DNA from: Halostella litorea
GTDB lineage: Archaea; Halobacteriota; Halobacteria; Halobacteriales; Natronoarchaeaceae
Length of the DNA stretch: 64,000 bases
Direction of reading: 5' to 3'
NCBI RefSeq assembly: GCF_004785955.1
Contig: NZ_SJER01000008.1
Coordinates: 1-64,000, forward strand
In this document: positions 23,816 through 31,705 of the stretch, piece by piece
Layout: every line of letters begins with the position of its first letter
Position numbering within the stretch: position 1 is the stretch's first letter
Position numbers and translations under genes: made by a program
Notes under the pieces: generated by a model
What the model saw: only the letters and a program-made list of their open reading frames with translations
Databases searched by the model: none
Told to the model about the DNA's origin: nothing

Positions 23816-24181
23816 CTACGCCCGGAGATACTCGAGTATCGCCCGCGCCCGGTCCTCGCCGACGCCGGGCACGGCCTCCAACTCCGCCCGGTCGGCGTTC
23901 GCGACCGCCTCGATCGACGCGAACTCCCGGGCGATCGCCTTGCTCGTCGCCGGCCCGACGCCGTTGACCTGCTCGACGGCCGCCCGGATACGAGCGTTGC
24001 GCTCGTCGAGATGCAGTTCGAGCCGGCGTTCCAGTTCCTGGCGAGTGATGTCACCGTTCTCGTACGCCCGTTTGGCCTGCTCGACGGGGTCGGGGTCACT
24101 CTGGAGGTGGTCGTACAGGACGCTCGCGGCCGCGAGCGCGAGTATGAAAACCGTCAGCCAGTCCGGCGATCCGTGGGTCAT
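23816..24181 (-). CDS. TM-SHOCT-HhH fusion protein
   Basis: The 121-aa chain has an N-terminal membrane helix (WLTVFILALAAASVLYDHL). A SHOCT-like motif (VEQAKRAYENGDITRQELER) follows, then a helix-hairpin-helix domain (VNGVGPATSKAIAREF and LEAVPGVGEDRARAILEYL). A membrane-anchored DNA-binding module is the direct reading. It is the last gene of the 16.7-kb leftward operon. Confidence 0.6.
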   Translation of the reverse strand: MTHGSPDWLTVFILALAAASVLYDHLQSDPDPVEQAKRAYENGDITRQELERRLELHLDERNARIRAAVEQVNGVGPATSKAIAREFASIEAVANADRAELEAVPGVGEDRARAILEYLRA

Positions 24182-24468
24182 GCGTCGTCGGCGTTGTCCT
24201 CGCTGTCGAAGGGGTCCACACCGTGGTACTCACCGTACTCCATCCAGAGCGGCTCGACGCCGTGGATGCGACACCAGTCCTTCCGGGCGGCGGCGAACGA
24301 CAGCACCGCGAACAGCCAGCAGAAAGCGATCCCGCTCAGTCGGAGCAGTGGGTCGGCCAGGTCCGGATGGTCGACCACCGCGATCGCGCCACCGGCCGCC
24401 GCCGTCACGATCGCCAGCATGAGGTCGCAGTAGTAGGCCAGCCAGCCGGGGCTGTCGTCGGCGGTCAT
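24178..24468 (-). CDS. 96-aa membrane protein
   Basis: Two hydrophobic helices (about residues 15-32 and 42-60; GIAFCWLFAVLSFAAAR) precede a polar tail with DWCRIHGVEP. It is ATGA-coupled to both neighbours, including another membrane-anchored protein. Function unknown. Confidence 0.5.
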   Translation of the reverse strand: MTADDSPGWLAYYCDLMLAIVTAAAGGAIAVVDHPDLADPLLRLSGIAFCWLFAVLSFAAARKDWCRIHGVEPLWMEYGEYHGVDPFDSEDNADDA

Positions 24469-24944
24469 CGCACGGCCGCCAGCACTTGCTCGGCGCGTTC
24501 GGACGGCTGGTCGCCGGTGATGAAGCCCCGTCGCGTCCCGGCCTCGAACGGCGGCAGGTCGACCGGCGGCGTCGTCGGCAGCGCCAGGTCGATAAAGCGG
24601 CCCTCGTCGGGCTCGCGCAGATACCAGTGCGTGCCCGCGTAGTCGGGATCCACGTCGGCCCAGTTGAGACAGAAGACGTCGAGGTCGCAGTCCCGGAGGT
24701 GGTAGTAGCACTCGGCGGCCGGGTAGCACAGCCCCAGCAGCGGGTCGGCGTCGCCCGTGTCGTAGTCGTCATGCTGGAGTTCGGGGTGGTCGCGCAGATA
24801 CGCGCGAATTTCACGGGCGCGTTCGTCGGGCACGATCAGCGCCGTCTCAGTGTCGGTTGGACACGTACAGCCCGGAGTCGGGTGTTCGCACAGGCGGCAC
24901 ACTTCGAGTGGAAGAAACGCGGGATCGATGGTGCTGGCCGTCAT
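24465..24944 (-). CDS. YunG-like protein with N-terminal zinc finger
   Basis: The 159-aa product has CRLCEHPTPGCTCP near the N-terminus, a metal site. It then has LCYPAAECYYHLRD and GTHWYLREPDEGRFIDLA, matching the C...YH and HW.L...G.iiD pattern of YunG/transglutaminase-like phage proteins. Enzyme activity is not established. Confidence 0.45.
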   Translation of the reverse strand: MTASTIDPAFLPLEVCRLCEHPTPGCTCPTDTETALIVPDERAREIRAYLRDHPELQHDDYDTGDADPLLGLCYPAAECYYHLRDCDLDVFCLNWADVDPDYAGTHWYLREPDEGRFIDLALPTTPPVDLPPFEAGTRRGFITGDQPSERAEQVLAAVR

Positions 24945-25612
24945 GAGTGGGTGAAGAAGTCGTCGATGGTCCGTGTCTCAATCGGCAGCTCGCGTGCCCA
25001 CAGCGTCATCTCGCAGCGACAGGCCACGTCGTTGCTCGGCCACGATCCGCAGTCGGGACACGCGTCGCGGGACTCGGCGTAGTGCTTCGGGAACTGCTGG
25101 ATGGGCACGAAGTCGTAGGCCTCGAACAGCGGGCGACTCGTCCGCCCCGCATGCCGTTCCCAGCCGAACGCGAACACCATGCCCGCGCCGTGGCGTTCGG
25201 CCCACTCGAGCCGGCGCTCGAACAGCGCCCGGCCGATGCCCTGCCCGCGCCACGCCGGGTCGACCGCCCCGAAGCACAGGTACGCGTTCCGGTCGCCAGC
25301 GAGCGCACCGGCGTCGAACCGGCCGTCGGGCAGTTCGTCGACAGCCTCGGCGTGGTCCATGATCGACACGATCCCGCCGCCGATCTGCACGTCCCGGTGG
25401 CGGGCGACGACACCGCAGGAGTCGAGGAGTGGGTTGTCGTCGTTGTCCCACCCCATCGCGTCGTGCAGCGGCCACGGGAGTGCGTTGTGGGAGTAGCCGG
25501 TCCCGAAGTAGTGATGCCAGAGGCCGGCGAGGTAGAACGCGTCGTCGCGGCCGTCCGCGCGGTCGATGGTCCACGACTGAGGGACTGATCTGTGTGCCGA
25601 CTTGTGAGCCAT
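24941..25612 (-). CDS. GNAT acetyltransferase
   Basis: The 223-aa product contains the acetyl-CoA pyrophosphate loop AVDPAWRGQGIGRALFERRL (the R/QGIG motif, about residues 122-141) and a typical following helix (EWAERHGAGM). A C-terminal zinc site is suggested by DACPDCGSW and CRCEM. The substrate is unknown. It is TGATG-coupled to the upstream gene. Confidence 0.75.
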   Translation of the reverse strand: MAHKSAHRSVPQSWTIDRADGRDDAFYLAGLWHHYFGTGYSHNALPWPLHDAMGWDNDDNPLLDSCGVVARHRDVQIGGGIVSIMDHAEAVDELPDGRFDAGALAGDRNAYLCFGAVDPAWRGQGIGRALFERRLEWAERHGAGMVFAFGWERHAGRTSRPLFEAYDFVPIQQFPKHYAESRDACPDCGSWPSNDVACRCEMTLWARELPIETRTIDDFFTHS

Positions 25613-26613
25613 CATCCCTCGTACGTCCCTCCGATCCGGCGCTGGCCCCCGAGGCGCTGGGCGCGTTCGTCTCTCGCCTCCGCGACGGCCTCGGCGGTGT
25701 AGTACCGCTCCATGTCGAACTCGACGGCGCGGTCGGCGCAGTTGTCACAGACACGCATCGTCCGCCCCTCGTCACGGCCACGGCGTTGGACGTGGAGGAA
25801 CTGTTCGGCGGGCGCGACGGCGGCACACTGCCGGCAGTAGCTCCAGTCGTCAGCGCCGACGACATCCAGCGCGACGAGGTGGCGGTGGTCATCGATCGCC
25901 GGTGCGTGGACGCCCCGGATACGTTCGCGAGCGACCGTGAACATCCGATACCCGAAGCCAGCGATCGTTCGGAAGTCGCCAAGCTGTGCGTCTTTCCGCA
26001 TCCACGCCATGTCGTACAGGTGTTCCCGATCCCGGTCCTCGCTGTACTTGCTGCCGGGGTCCCACTCCGAATCGAGGTCGATCGGGTGTCCCCGGCGCGG
26101 GTGGAGTTTGCGAGCCCGGAACGCGGCGTGTTCGATCTCCTCCTGCAGCGTCGTCAGCACGCGGTGGCGGTGGTCGGCGTCGGCGATCACCGCGTCGAGG
26201 CAGTCGAACCGGTCGAGGTCCTGATCACGGATTGCTGAGCGCAGGTCCTCGGGATGGGGGATCTCGAACTCGCACACCGTCTCGGGGCGGCGGCTGCCCC
26301 CGTGGATGAACGTCGACTCGCACCACTCGATTTCGGCGTCGGTCAGCTCCCGCTCGGTGAGCGGGACCTCCGCGTAGATGCCGTTCGCGCCGTGGATGTG
26401 GTTGCCCTCGGTGTCGCCGATGTGGGCCGCCGTGCCGATTCGGACGCGGTCGGGGCCGTTGTGGGCGGCGAACAGGTCTTCGTACTCCCGCGTGAGGACC
26501 GACGTGCTGCCGCGTTCGTGGTCGTCGAGATCGTGGCGGCACTTCGCGACGACGCGGAGGCGGTCCCCCAAGTCTTCGACGCGGCGGATCGGATCGCCCG
26601 GTTGGTCGGTCAT
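25612..26613 (-). CDS. 333-aa hypothetical protein with zinc ribbon
   Basis: A large soluble protein with many charged residues. The C-terminal third contains WSYCRQCAAVAPAEQFL and MRVCDNCADRAVEF, a clear zinc ribbon. The middle has histidine-rich segments (GDTEGNHIHGANGIYAEVPL). I recognise no enzyme family. Confidence 0.45.
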   Translation of the reverse strand: MTDQPGDPIRRVEDLGDRLRVVAKCRHDLDDHERGSTSVLTREYEDLFAAHNGPDRVRIGTAAHIGDTEGNHIHGANGIYAEVPLTERELTDAEIEWCESTFIHGGSRRPETVCEFEIPHPEDLRSAIRDQDLDRFDCLDAVIADADHRHRVLTTLQEEIEHAAFRARKLHPRRGHPIDLDSEWDPGSKYSEDRDREHLYDMAWMRKDAQLGDFRTIAGFGYRMFTVARERIRGVHAPAIDDHRHLVALDVVGADDWSYCRQCAAVAPAEQFLHVQRRGRDEGRTMRVCDNCADRAVEFDMERYYTAEAVAEARDERAQRLGGQRRIGGTYEG

Positions 26614-26849
26614 GCGTCCGGGGGCACCTCCTGTAGGTCGACGATCTGCACCGTGTGGTTCAGCGGCGAGACGCTGTCCGTCTGGGACCGCATCTCGTCG
26701 GCCAGCGTTGCGGCTTCGTCGTGGGTGCGAGCGTACTGGTAGTCGTTGTCCGACCGGACGACGGCGTACTCGTCCTCGGGCTTGGCGTGCTCGACCGCGG
26801 CGGCGATCACGTAGAACGGGATCGCACGGGGCATGGCAGTGTCCGTCAT
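26610..26849 (-). CDS. 79-aa hypothetical protein
   Basis: Starting at MTDTAMPRAIPFYVIAAAVE, it has strand-like segments (DEYAVVRSDNDYQYARTHDE) and a short helix. It overlaps both neighbours by 4 nt. Function unknown. Confidence 0.45.
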   Translation of the reverse strand: MTDTAMPRAIPFYVIAAAVEHAKPEDEYAVVRSDNDYQYARTHDEAATLADEMRSQTDSVSPLNHTVQIVDLQEVPPDA

Positions 26850-27202
26850 CGGTCGTCCTCCAGCAGTTCCACGGGCTCGCATTCCTCCAGCAGCACGACC
26901 GGCTCGTCGAGCCACTCCCGAAGGAGGTACCGTCCGCGATTCCCCGCGTACTCGTGGAACAGCTTGACCGTCCGGGCGTCTGCGTCGTAGTACGCCTCGC
27001 AGACCGACCCCTCGTAGAGGACGGCGTCGGCGTGGATCATCGCCCGCGGGTTGCGTGACTCCCCGACGACGCGGTAGCAGTCGACCAGGCGCTCGGGGAC
27101 GTCGTGAACGACCAGCGTCTCGCCGGCGTGCTCGACAGCGGTCCACTCCCGCGGGTACGACTGGTCGGCGTGGGGCGTCGGGGACAGCGCGGTGACGGTC
27201 AT
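26846..27202 (-). CDS. 118-aa hypothetical protein
   Basis: A mixed alpha/beta protein (EHAGETLVVHDVPERLVDCY) ending in acidic LLEECEPVELLEDDR. No family is recognised. It is ATGA-coupled on both sides. Confidence 0.45.
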   Translation of the reverse strand: MTVTALSPTPHADQSYPREWTAVEHAGETLVVHDVPERLVDCYRVVGESRNPRAMIHADAVLYEGSVCEAYYDADARTVKLFHEYAGNRGRYLLREWLDEPVVLLEECEPVELLEDDR

Positions 27203-27522
27203 GCTGTCTCACGCTCCGGGTCGACCTGCCGCCAGACGGTTTCGTGCGACTCGTCCTCGAACGTCTGCTTCTCCCGTTCGTGGGAGTTGCCCTCCTGCTG
27301 CACGCGCTGTTTCGCCGCGTGGCGGTTCGTCGCGCGTTCCTCGCAGCGATAGCTCCAGCCGCAGTCGAGACACTCCGCGACGAACGCGACCGGGGCGTTG
27401 ATGCAGTCCCGGCAGATGAGCCGGCCGCCAGCGACGCCGGCCTGCTCCCCGTCGGCGGCGACCGTCTCCCGACACTCCGCGCAGGTGCCGCTTCGGTCCG
27501 TGGTGGTCTGGTCGGTGCTCAC
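27199..27522 (-). CDS. 107-aa double zinc-ribbon protein
   Basis: Three CxxC pairs are visible: TCAECRETV, LICRDCINA and AECLDCGWSYRC, enough for two zinc sites. The tail is polar and charged. It is ATGA-coupled on both sides. Confidence 0.5.
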   Translation of the reverse strand: MSTDQTTTDRSGTCAECRETVAADGEQAGVAGGRLICRDCINAPVAFVAECLDCGWSYRCEERATNRHAAKQRVQQEGNSHEREKQTFEDESHETVWRQVDPERETA

Positions 27523-27821
27523 ACCTCGGCCCTCCGTGTCGTGCGGACGTCAGGTTGGCCGCCGTCCTCCGCGGACCCGTCCTGTAGATAGCGACCCGCA
27601 CACCAGCCACAGCAGAACGGACCGGCCAGACAGCCGCCTGCCTGGTGGAACCGCCACGGGTGATCCTCGGTGGCCGCGCGGCCACAGACGATACACCAGA
27701 CCGCCGTGAGACGGTCGCGATTGTGCATCGCGACGCCCACGTCCATCCGGAGTTCGGCCCACGAGCGGCCGTCGAAGATGCGGGCGAGTCGGGTGGTGGG
27801 TTTGGGCTTACTCGGTTGCAT
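27519..27821 (-). CDS. 100-aa cysteine/tryptophan-rich protein
   Basis: It starts MQPSKPKPTTRLARIFDGRS. The core has WCIVCGRAATEDHPWRFHQAGG and FCCGWCAGRYL, giving C, H and C ligands of a probable treble-clef or zinc finger. The start lies within the end of the upstream gene. Confidence 0.45.
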   Translation of the reverse strand: MQPSKPKPTTRLARIFDGRSWAELRMDVGVAMHNRDRLTAVWCIVCGRAATEDHPWRFHQAGGCLAGPFCCGWCAGRYLQDGSAEDGGQPDVRTTRRAEV

Positions 27822-28242
27822 CGTCACCACCTCTCCGGCCGTACGTCTCTGGTTCGAGGACCTGGCTCCCCGAACGATATCGGAGGCCGACCAGCCCGTG
27901 GTCGGGATGCTCGAACACGAGCGCCCGGTCGCCCTGCAACTCCGAGACGGCGACGTCGACGAACTCTGCGTCGGCCAGATCGTGCCAGTCCTGCTCGGAC
28001 ACCTTCGAGACGGGGCCGTCCGGGCCGTCGAACGACAGCGTGTCCGGGCGGGCCTCCGAGAGCGTGACCGAGTCGTCGGCCAGCAGGTGCATCGCCGTCT
28101 CGACGTGTTCGAGCGCCTCGTTCACCTCGCCCGGGGCGTCGGCGGCGCTGTCGTAGGCGTTGCCGATGGACAGCAGCGCCGACAGTAGTTGGTACTGGAT
28201 CTGGCTCGGGCGGAGGTCCTCGCGGGACACGTCGGCGTTCAT
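27808..28242 (-). CDS. 144-aa hypothetical protein
   Basis: The N-terminal half is helical (QYQLLSALLSIGNAYDSAAD) and the C-terminal half beta-rich (ALVFEHPDHGLVGLRYRSGS). No recognised family. ATGA-coupled upstream. Confidence 0.4.
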   Translation of the reverse strand: MNADVSREDLRPSQIQYQLLSALLSIGNAYDSAADAPGEVNEALEHVETAMHLLADDSVTLSEARPDTLSFDGPDGPVSKVSEQDWHDLADAEFVDVAVSELQGDRALVFEHPDHGLVGLRYRSGSQVLEPETYGRRGGDDATE

Positions 28243-28967
28243 GCGTCGGAGACCTCCACGCGCCGCAGTTCGATCGCGAAGTCGTACTCGTCGTGATCGG
28301 CGAGGAACACGTAGGGGGCGTCACTACGTTCGTCGGCACGCTTGCACGAGAGCAGCACCAGATCCTCGTGACTCTCGGCGTCCATCACAGCGGCCCCGAC
28401 GCCGAGCCCGCCCTCCCAGGACACGCCGGCTTCGATGATCGTCTCGTCGCGATGTAGTGATACGTCGACGTGTGGGCCGTCAGCGTCGACCCGCTCCATC
28501 AGTTCAACATCGACCGACTCGTCGTTCGGCTCCGGATCGAACCACGCATCCAGCCCGTAGCCGTCCTCGGTCTGGATGTGTGCGTCCTGCGGGAGTCGCG
28601 GCCGGTCGATCTCGGCCGTGGTGACTGCCGCGAGGTCGTAGCTCTCCCAGTCCGGTAGGGCACGTTCCATCGCGTCGAGCGTGTCGACGACCCGCTTGTG
28701 GTCGCTGCCGTAGTCGGAACGGACCCAGCACATGACGCGCCGGAACCGCGGGTGGCCCTCGACGTCGATCGTGACCCGGGTTTCGCGGGTGTCGCCGTCG
28801 TTCGTGTTCGAGTGCTTCACGTCCTCGACGGTACCCGTGATGCCGTAGACGCCGGCCTCGTCGGCCAGTTCGAACTCCATGTAGAGTTCGTCCTGTTCAC
28901 GGGCCGCACCGAGGATGTCGGCGTGGCTTCGCTCCAGGTCGTCGTCCGGGGTGAGCGAGACGCTCAT
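28239..28967 (-). CDS. 242-aa acidic hypothetical protein
   Basis: A beta-rich acidic protein (YMEFELADEAGVYGITGTVE, with repeated strands). No metal or catalytic motif is visible. It follows the PadR-like regulator gene with a 4-nt overlap. Confidence 0.4.
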   Translation of the reverse strand: MSVSLTPDDDLERSHADILGAAREQDELYMEFELADEAGVYGITGTVEDVKHSNTNDGDTRETRVTIDVEGHPRFRRVMCWVRSDYGSDHKRVVDTLDAMERALPDWESYDLAAVTTAEIDRPRLPQDAHIQTEDGYGLDAWFDPEPNDESVDVELMERVDADGPHVDVSLHRDETIIEAGVSWEGGLGVGAAVMDAESHEDLVLLSCKRADERSDAPYVFLADHDEYDFAIELRRVEVSDA

Positions 28968-29323
28968 TCGTGCTCGTCCTCCAGCAGGTGTCCGACACGC
29001 TGGCGGTTCCACGCCTCGTTCGCACGGATCACGCGCCGGCCGCGGTCGGTCAGCTCGTAGGAGTTGGTCCGGCGGTCCTTCTCACGCTTGGCCACGAATC
29101 CGCGCTCGACGAGCACGTCGAGGTTCGGATACAAGCGCGAGTGGTTCAGTTCATCGTAATCAGCTTCGAGGTACTCCTTGATCGCCAGGCCCTTCGGCGC
29201 GCCGAGGTCGGCGATCGCCACGAGGAGATCCCGCTGGAACTCTGTGTGTTCGGGGAGCGTTCGCGCGTCGTCGCTGGTTGTCGTGCTGTCGTCGGTCTCG
29301 GAAGTCGGTGTGGTACTGCTCAT
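28964..29323 (-). CDS. PadR-like winged-helix regulator
   Basis: The 119-aa product contains EFQRDLLVAIADLGAPKGLA, IKEYLEADYDELNHSRLYPN, LDVLVERGFVAK and SYELTDRGRRVI, the PadR-type order (helix, recognition helix with LYPNLD, wing). It is probably a regulator of this operon or of host genes. Confidence 0.7.
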   Translation of the reverse strand: MSSTTPTSETDDSTTTSDDARTLPEHTEFQRDLLVAIADLGAPKGLAIKEYLEADYDELNHSRLYPNLDVLVERGFVAKREKDRRTNSYELTDRGRRVIRANEAWNRQRVGHLLEDEHE

Positions 29324-29859
29324 GCTGTGAATTCAGTAAGAGTCGCTTGCGTTCGGGCCGTCTGTTCGATCTGGTCGTTTTCTGCCGATTGCCGGCGCTC
29401 CCAGTACTCCTTGGAGTGGTACTGGCCATGGTCCGAGGCATCCATCAGTTCGATGTTCTCGGGGCGGTTATCCCAAGGAACGTGGTTGGAGTGATGGACA
29501 TCGCTATCAGCGACCGCTTCAAAGCCGTGCTCTGCAACGGCTAGAAGCCGGTGAACGTAGACGATTCGTCCAGTCCGATCCTCGCCCTCTTTCGACGTCC
29601 AGTACTCGTAGCCGGCCGGGAGTGTTCGGAGCGTGACTTTCTCGACGCGGTTTGCTTCTCGGGCAGCTTCGACCCCGGCTTTCCAGTTTGGCCGGGTGTC
29701 GATATCGAACTCGTTGAGGTACTTGCTCACCGTTCCGTTCGTACACCCCAACTCGTCCGCAATTTCCCTCGTCGTCAGACCGCGGTCGTGGTAGAGTTCC
29801 CGAAGCCGTTCCTCGTCTCGGTACGGCTTCGAAGTACTCGACTGGTCTGAGTCGGTCAT
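29320..29859 (-). CDS. HTH-HNH endonuclease
   Basis: The 179-aa protein joins an N-terminal helix-turn-helix (LTTREIADELGCTNGTVSKY) to an HNH domain. YVHRLLAVAEHG is followed by DVHHSNHVPWDNRPENIELM (H, N, H core at about residues 121-140). This resembles homing HNH nucleases of haloarchaeal viruses. Two tRNA-like elements lie in the gap just upstream. An in-frame TTG at 29913 directly after element B is a possible alternative start. Confidence 0.75.
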   Translation of the reverse strand: MTDSDQSSTSKPYRDEERLRELYHDRGLTTREIADELGCTNGTVSKYLNEFDIDTRPNWKAGVEAAREANRVEKVTLRTLPAGYEYWTSKEGEDRTGRIVYVHRLLAVAEHGFEAVADSDVHHSNHVPWDNRPENIELMDASDHGQYHSKEYWERRQSAENDQIEQTARTQATLTEFTA

Positions 29860-29913
29860 GATCTGTGTGTCGGTCGGCGGTACGTCGCCACCGTAGTTGC
29901 CGCACGATTCCAA

Positions 29914-29954
29914 CGCCCTCCCGCGGACTCGAACCGCGGCACCGCCGCGAGGGC
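29914..29954 (-). ncRNA. tRNA-like element B (acceptor stem plus T-arm)
   Basis: On the minus strand GCCCTCG (29954-29948) pairs with GGAGGGC (29921-29915) at six of seven positions. A 9-nt linker leads to the T-arm CGCGG-TTCGAGT-CCGCG (29938-29922) with a consensus T-loop. A G occupies the discriminator position, followed by TTG. The layout is the same as elements A and C, including the mismatch at the innermost acceptor pair. It lies in the leader of the HTH-HNH gene. Confidence 0.55.
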
Positions 29955-30030
29955 ACGCAGGGGCCGGAACTGGGGGGAAGTCGTGGGTGGAGCGGCCATT
30001 TCGGGCATCCGTGGACACCGTCGGCCCCAA

Positions 30031-30074
30031 GGCCCGCCACCGGGAGTCGAACCCGGCGTCGCAACCGGACGGGC
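30031..30074 (-). ncRNA. tRNA-like element C (acceptor stem plus T-arm)
   Basis: On the minus strand GCCCGTC (30074-30068) pairs with GGCGGGC (30038-30032), seven pairs including one G-U. The linker is 11 nt and the T-arm is CCGGG-TTCGACT-CCCGG (30056-30040). It begins 12 nt after the stop of the 30087 gene and sits 76 nt upstream of element B. The stem sequences differ from A and B while pairing is kept, which supports a selected structure. Confidence 0.6.
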
Positions 30075-30086
30075 ACCGCATCGCGG

Positions 30087-30293
30087 TCAGTCCTCTCTCG
30101 GGTCGTCGGGCAGCGCCGTCTCGTCGGGCGTCCGGTCCGGATCGGGGCGCGGGCGGCGAGTCGTTCGCGAGCCCGTGTCCCGTGACAGCCACACCGCGAC
30201 CGTCTCACCGCACAGGCCGACGAACAGCACGCCCGACACGGCCGCCAGCGCCAGCAGGCCGACCAGCGCACCAGCGTGCTCAGTCCCCAGCAT
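30087..30293 (-). CDS. 68-aa single-span membrane protein
   Basis: ATG 30293 (MLGTEHAGALVGLLALAAVS) opens directly into one long hydrophobic helix (to about residue 34), followed by a basic then acidic tail rich in R, P and D. A GTG six bases upstream is an alternative start. It overlaps the RHH gene. Confidence 0.55.
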   Translation of the reverse strand: MLGTEHAGALVGLLALAAVSGVLFVGLCGETVAVWLSRDTGSRTTRRPRPDPDRTPDETALPDDPRED

Positions 30294-30474
30294 TGGCACC
30301 CTCCACGGCGTCGAGCCCCCGTGCGACGAGCTGGCGCAGCGCCTCCGAGCGGTTCGGGAACACGTCCTCGTCGACCAGCGCCTCGACGCGGTCGACCAGC
30401 GGGTCGTCGTAGCGGACCGTGATGCGCGTGTGATCGGTCGTCGCGGCGCTGCCGCGGCGCTGGTCCGTGCTCAT
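30280..30474 (-). CDS. ribbon-helix-helix DNA-binding protein
   Basis: The 64-aa product has the RHH pattern ITVRYDDPLVDRVEALVDED followed by FPNRSEALRQLVARGLD: a beta strand, helix A, an N-R-S-E-A turn and helix B. It is a small transcription regulator. ATGA-coupled upstream. Confidence 0.75.
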   Translation of the reverse strand: MSTDQRRGSAATTDHTRITVRYDDPLVDRVEALVDEDVFPNRSEALRQLVARGLDAVEGANAGD

Positions 30475-30806
30475 CGCTCGGTCCTCCGTGGTCGGTCGCC
30501 GAACAGCGCCGTCGCGACGTTGAGCAGGCGGATCGCGTCCGTGGTCCGGGCGGTCGCGTAGAGCCGCCGGTCGTCGCAGGTCAGCAGGGCGGCGGCGTGG
30601 AGTTTGGGGAGGTGGCGATGCACGAGGTCGACGTAGACGTCGCGACGCTCGTCGGGCGAGGGCTCGTGGACCGGGCCGACCTCCCGCTCGGCGACCCGCG
30701 ACGCCAGGTCCGCAACCGGGAGCGGCTCGGCAACGTCGAGGATTCGAACGGTGTGTTGTCGGCGCGGCGCGCGGAGTGCGTCGCAGATCGCGGCGACAGT
30801 CGTCAT
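30471..30806 (-). CDS. DUF7344-type winged-helix protein
   Basis: The 111-aa product shows ICDALRAPRRQHTVRILDVA, VADLASRVAEREVG and VYVDLVHRHLPKLHAAALLT, the pattern of the haloarchaeal DUF7344 family (ALs.prRr..l, VYv.LyH.HLPKL). These are winged-helix regulators. ATGA-coupled on both sides. Confidence 0.7.
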   Translation of the reverse strand: MTTVAAICDALRAPRRQHTVRILDVAEPLPVADLASRVAEREVGPVHEPSPDERRDVYVDLVHRHLPKLHAAALLTCDDRRLYATARTTDAIRLLNVATALFGDRPRRTER

Positions 30807-31705
30807 CGATTCCCACCCGTCTCGGCTTGCAGTAGCGTCGTCTGTTCGCCATCCTCGAGGAACTGCGCGCGTGTCGCCGGGTCGAAGTTACAGACCAGAT
30901 GTTCGGTAGCCTCGCTCGTCCCGCGGCACATCCGGTGGCGTCGATCCCGGTGGACAACGTGGAACTCCTCGCCAGTCGTTCGCGTCGCACCGATCAGTCG
31001 GGCCACGAGCGCATCGGGGAGTTCCGCGTACGAGACCATCCAGTCGCTCTGCAGACCGACGAGTGCGTCCGCGAGGTCGGCGTGGGCGAACTCGACGGGG
31101 TAGTAGTGCTCCCCACCGGGGTACGGCGGGTCGCAGTAGAACAGCACGTCGACGCTCCCGTCGTCGTAGGTTCGGAGGACACGCTCGAAGTCGCGGCACT
31201 CGATGATCACGTCCCGGAAGCGGTCTGCCAGTTCGTGAACCCGCTCGCGAGCGTTGTCGAACGTCCGGGCCGGCGACCGTTTCGCCCGCGTCTTGAACCC
31301 GTTGACCATCGACAGGTCGCCGGCGAACTGCATGTATCGGAGTGCGAAGAACCGACCAGCACGCTCGACTGGGTCTTCCGGGCGGTGGCCGTTGAAGAAG
31401 GCGTTGACCCACTCCTCGTACACGCTCCGAGCGTAGGGCACGTCCCGAAGCCAGTCGATCAGGTCGTCCTCGCGTTCCCGGAGGACGCGGAAGAACTGCA
31501 CGAGGTCCTCGTTCGCGTCGTTGTAGACCTCATTCTTGGACGGTGGCTTGTTGTAGATGATCGCGCCGCTTCCGCCGAAGACGTCGACGAACGTGTCGTG
31601 GGGTGGCATCCGGTCGAGGATCCAGTCGACCTCGCGGCCCTTGCCGCCTGGATACGGGAACACCGAGACGTGGTTGTCCGGGCGGCCAGTACCGTTGCGC
31701 TGCAT
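30803..31705 (-). CDS. Dam-type (D12 class) adenine methyltransferase
   Basis: The 300-aa protein has FPYPGGKGREVDWIL (motif X), FVDVFGGSGAIIYNKPP (motif I, 39-55) and VLFYCDPPYPGGEHYY (motif IV, near residue 190), in the order of the DpnM/T4 Dam family. An orphan N6-adenine methyltransferase in a virus-like operon would protect the element from host restriction. No cognate nuclease is next to it. Confidence 0.85.
   Translation of the reverse strand: MQRNGTGRPDNHVSVFPYPGGKGREVDWILDRMPPHDTFVDVFGGSGAIIYNKPPSKNEVYNDANEDLVQFFRVLREREDDLIDWLRDVPYARSVYEEWVNAFFNGHRPEDPVERAGRFFALRYMQFAGDLSMVNGFKTRAKRSPARTFDNARERVHELADRFRDVIIECRDFERVLRTYDDGSVDVLFYCDPPYPGGEHYYPVEFAHADLADALVGLQSDWMVSYAELPDALVARLIGATRTTGEEFHVVHRDRRHRMCRGTSEATEHLVCNFDPATRAQFLEDGEQTTLLQAETGGNR

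Noticed and set aside
30031-30110. Full-length tRNA including the end of the 30087 gene
   Set aside because: A GCCCGAC in the 3' end of the 30087 coding sequence pairs with the acceptor strand at six of seven positions, but no D-stem or 7-nt anticodon loop with a 5-bp stem can be formed in between. The closer GCCCGTC pairs better.
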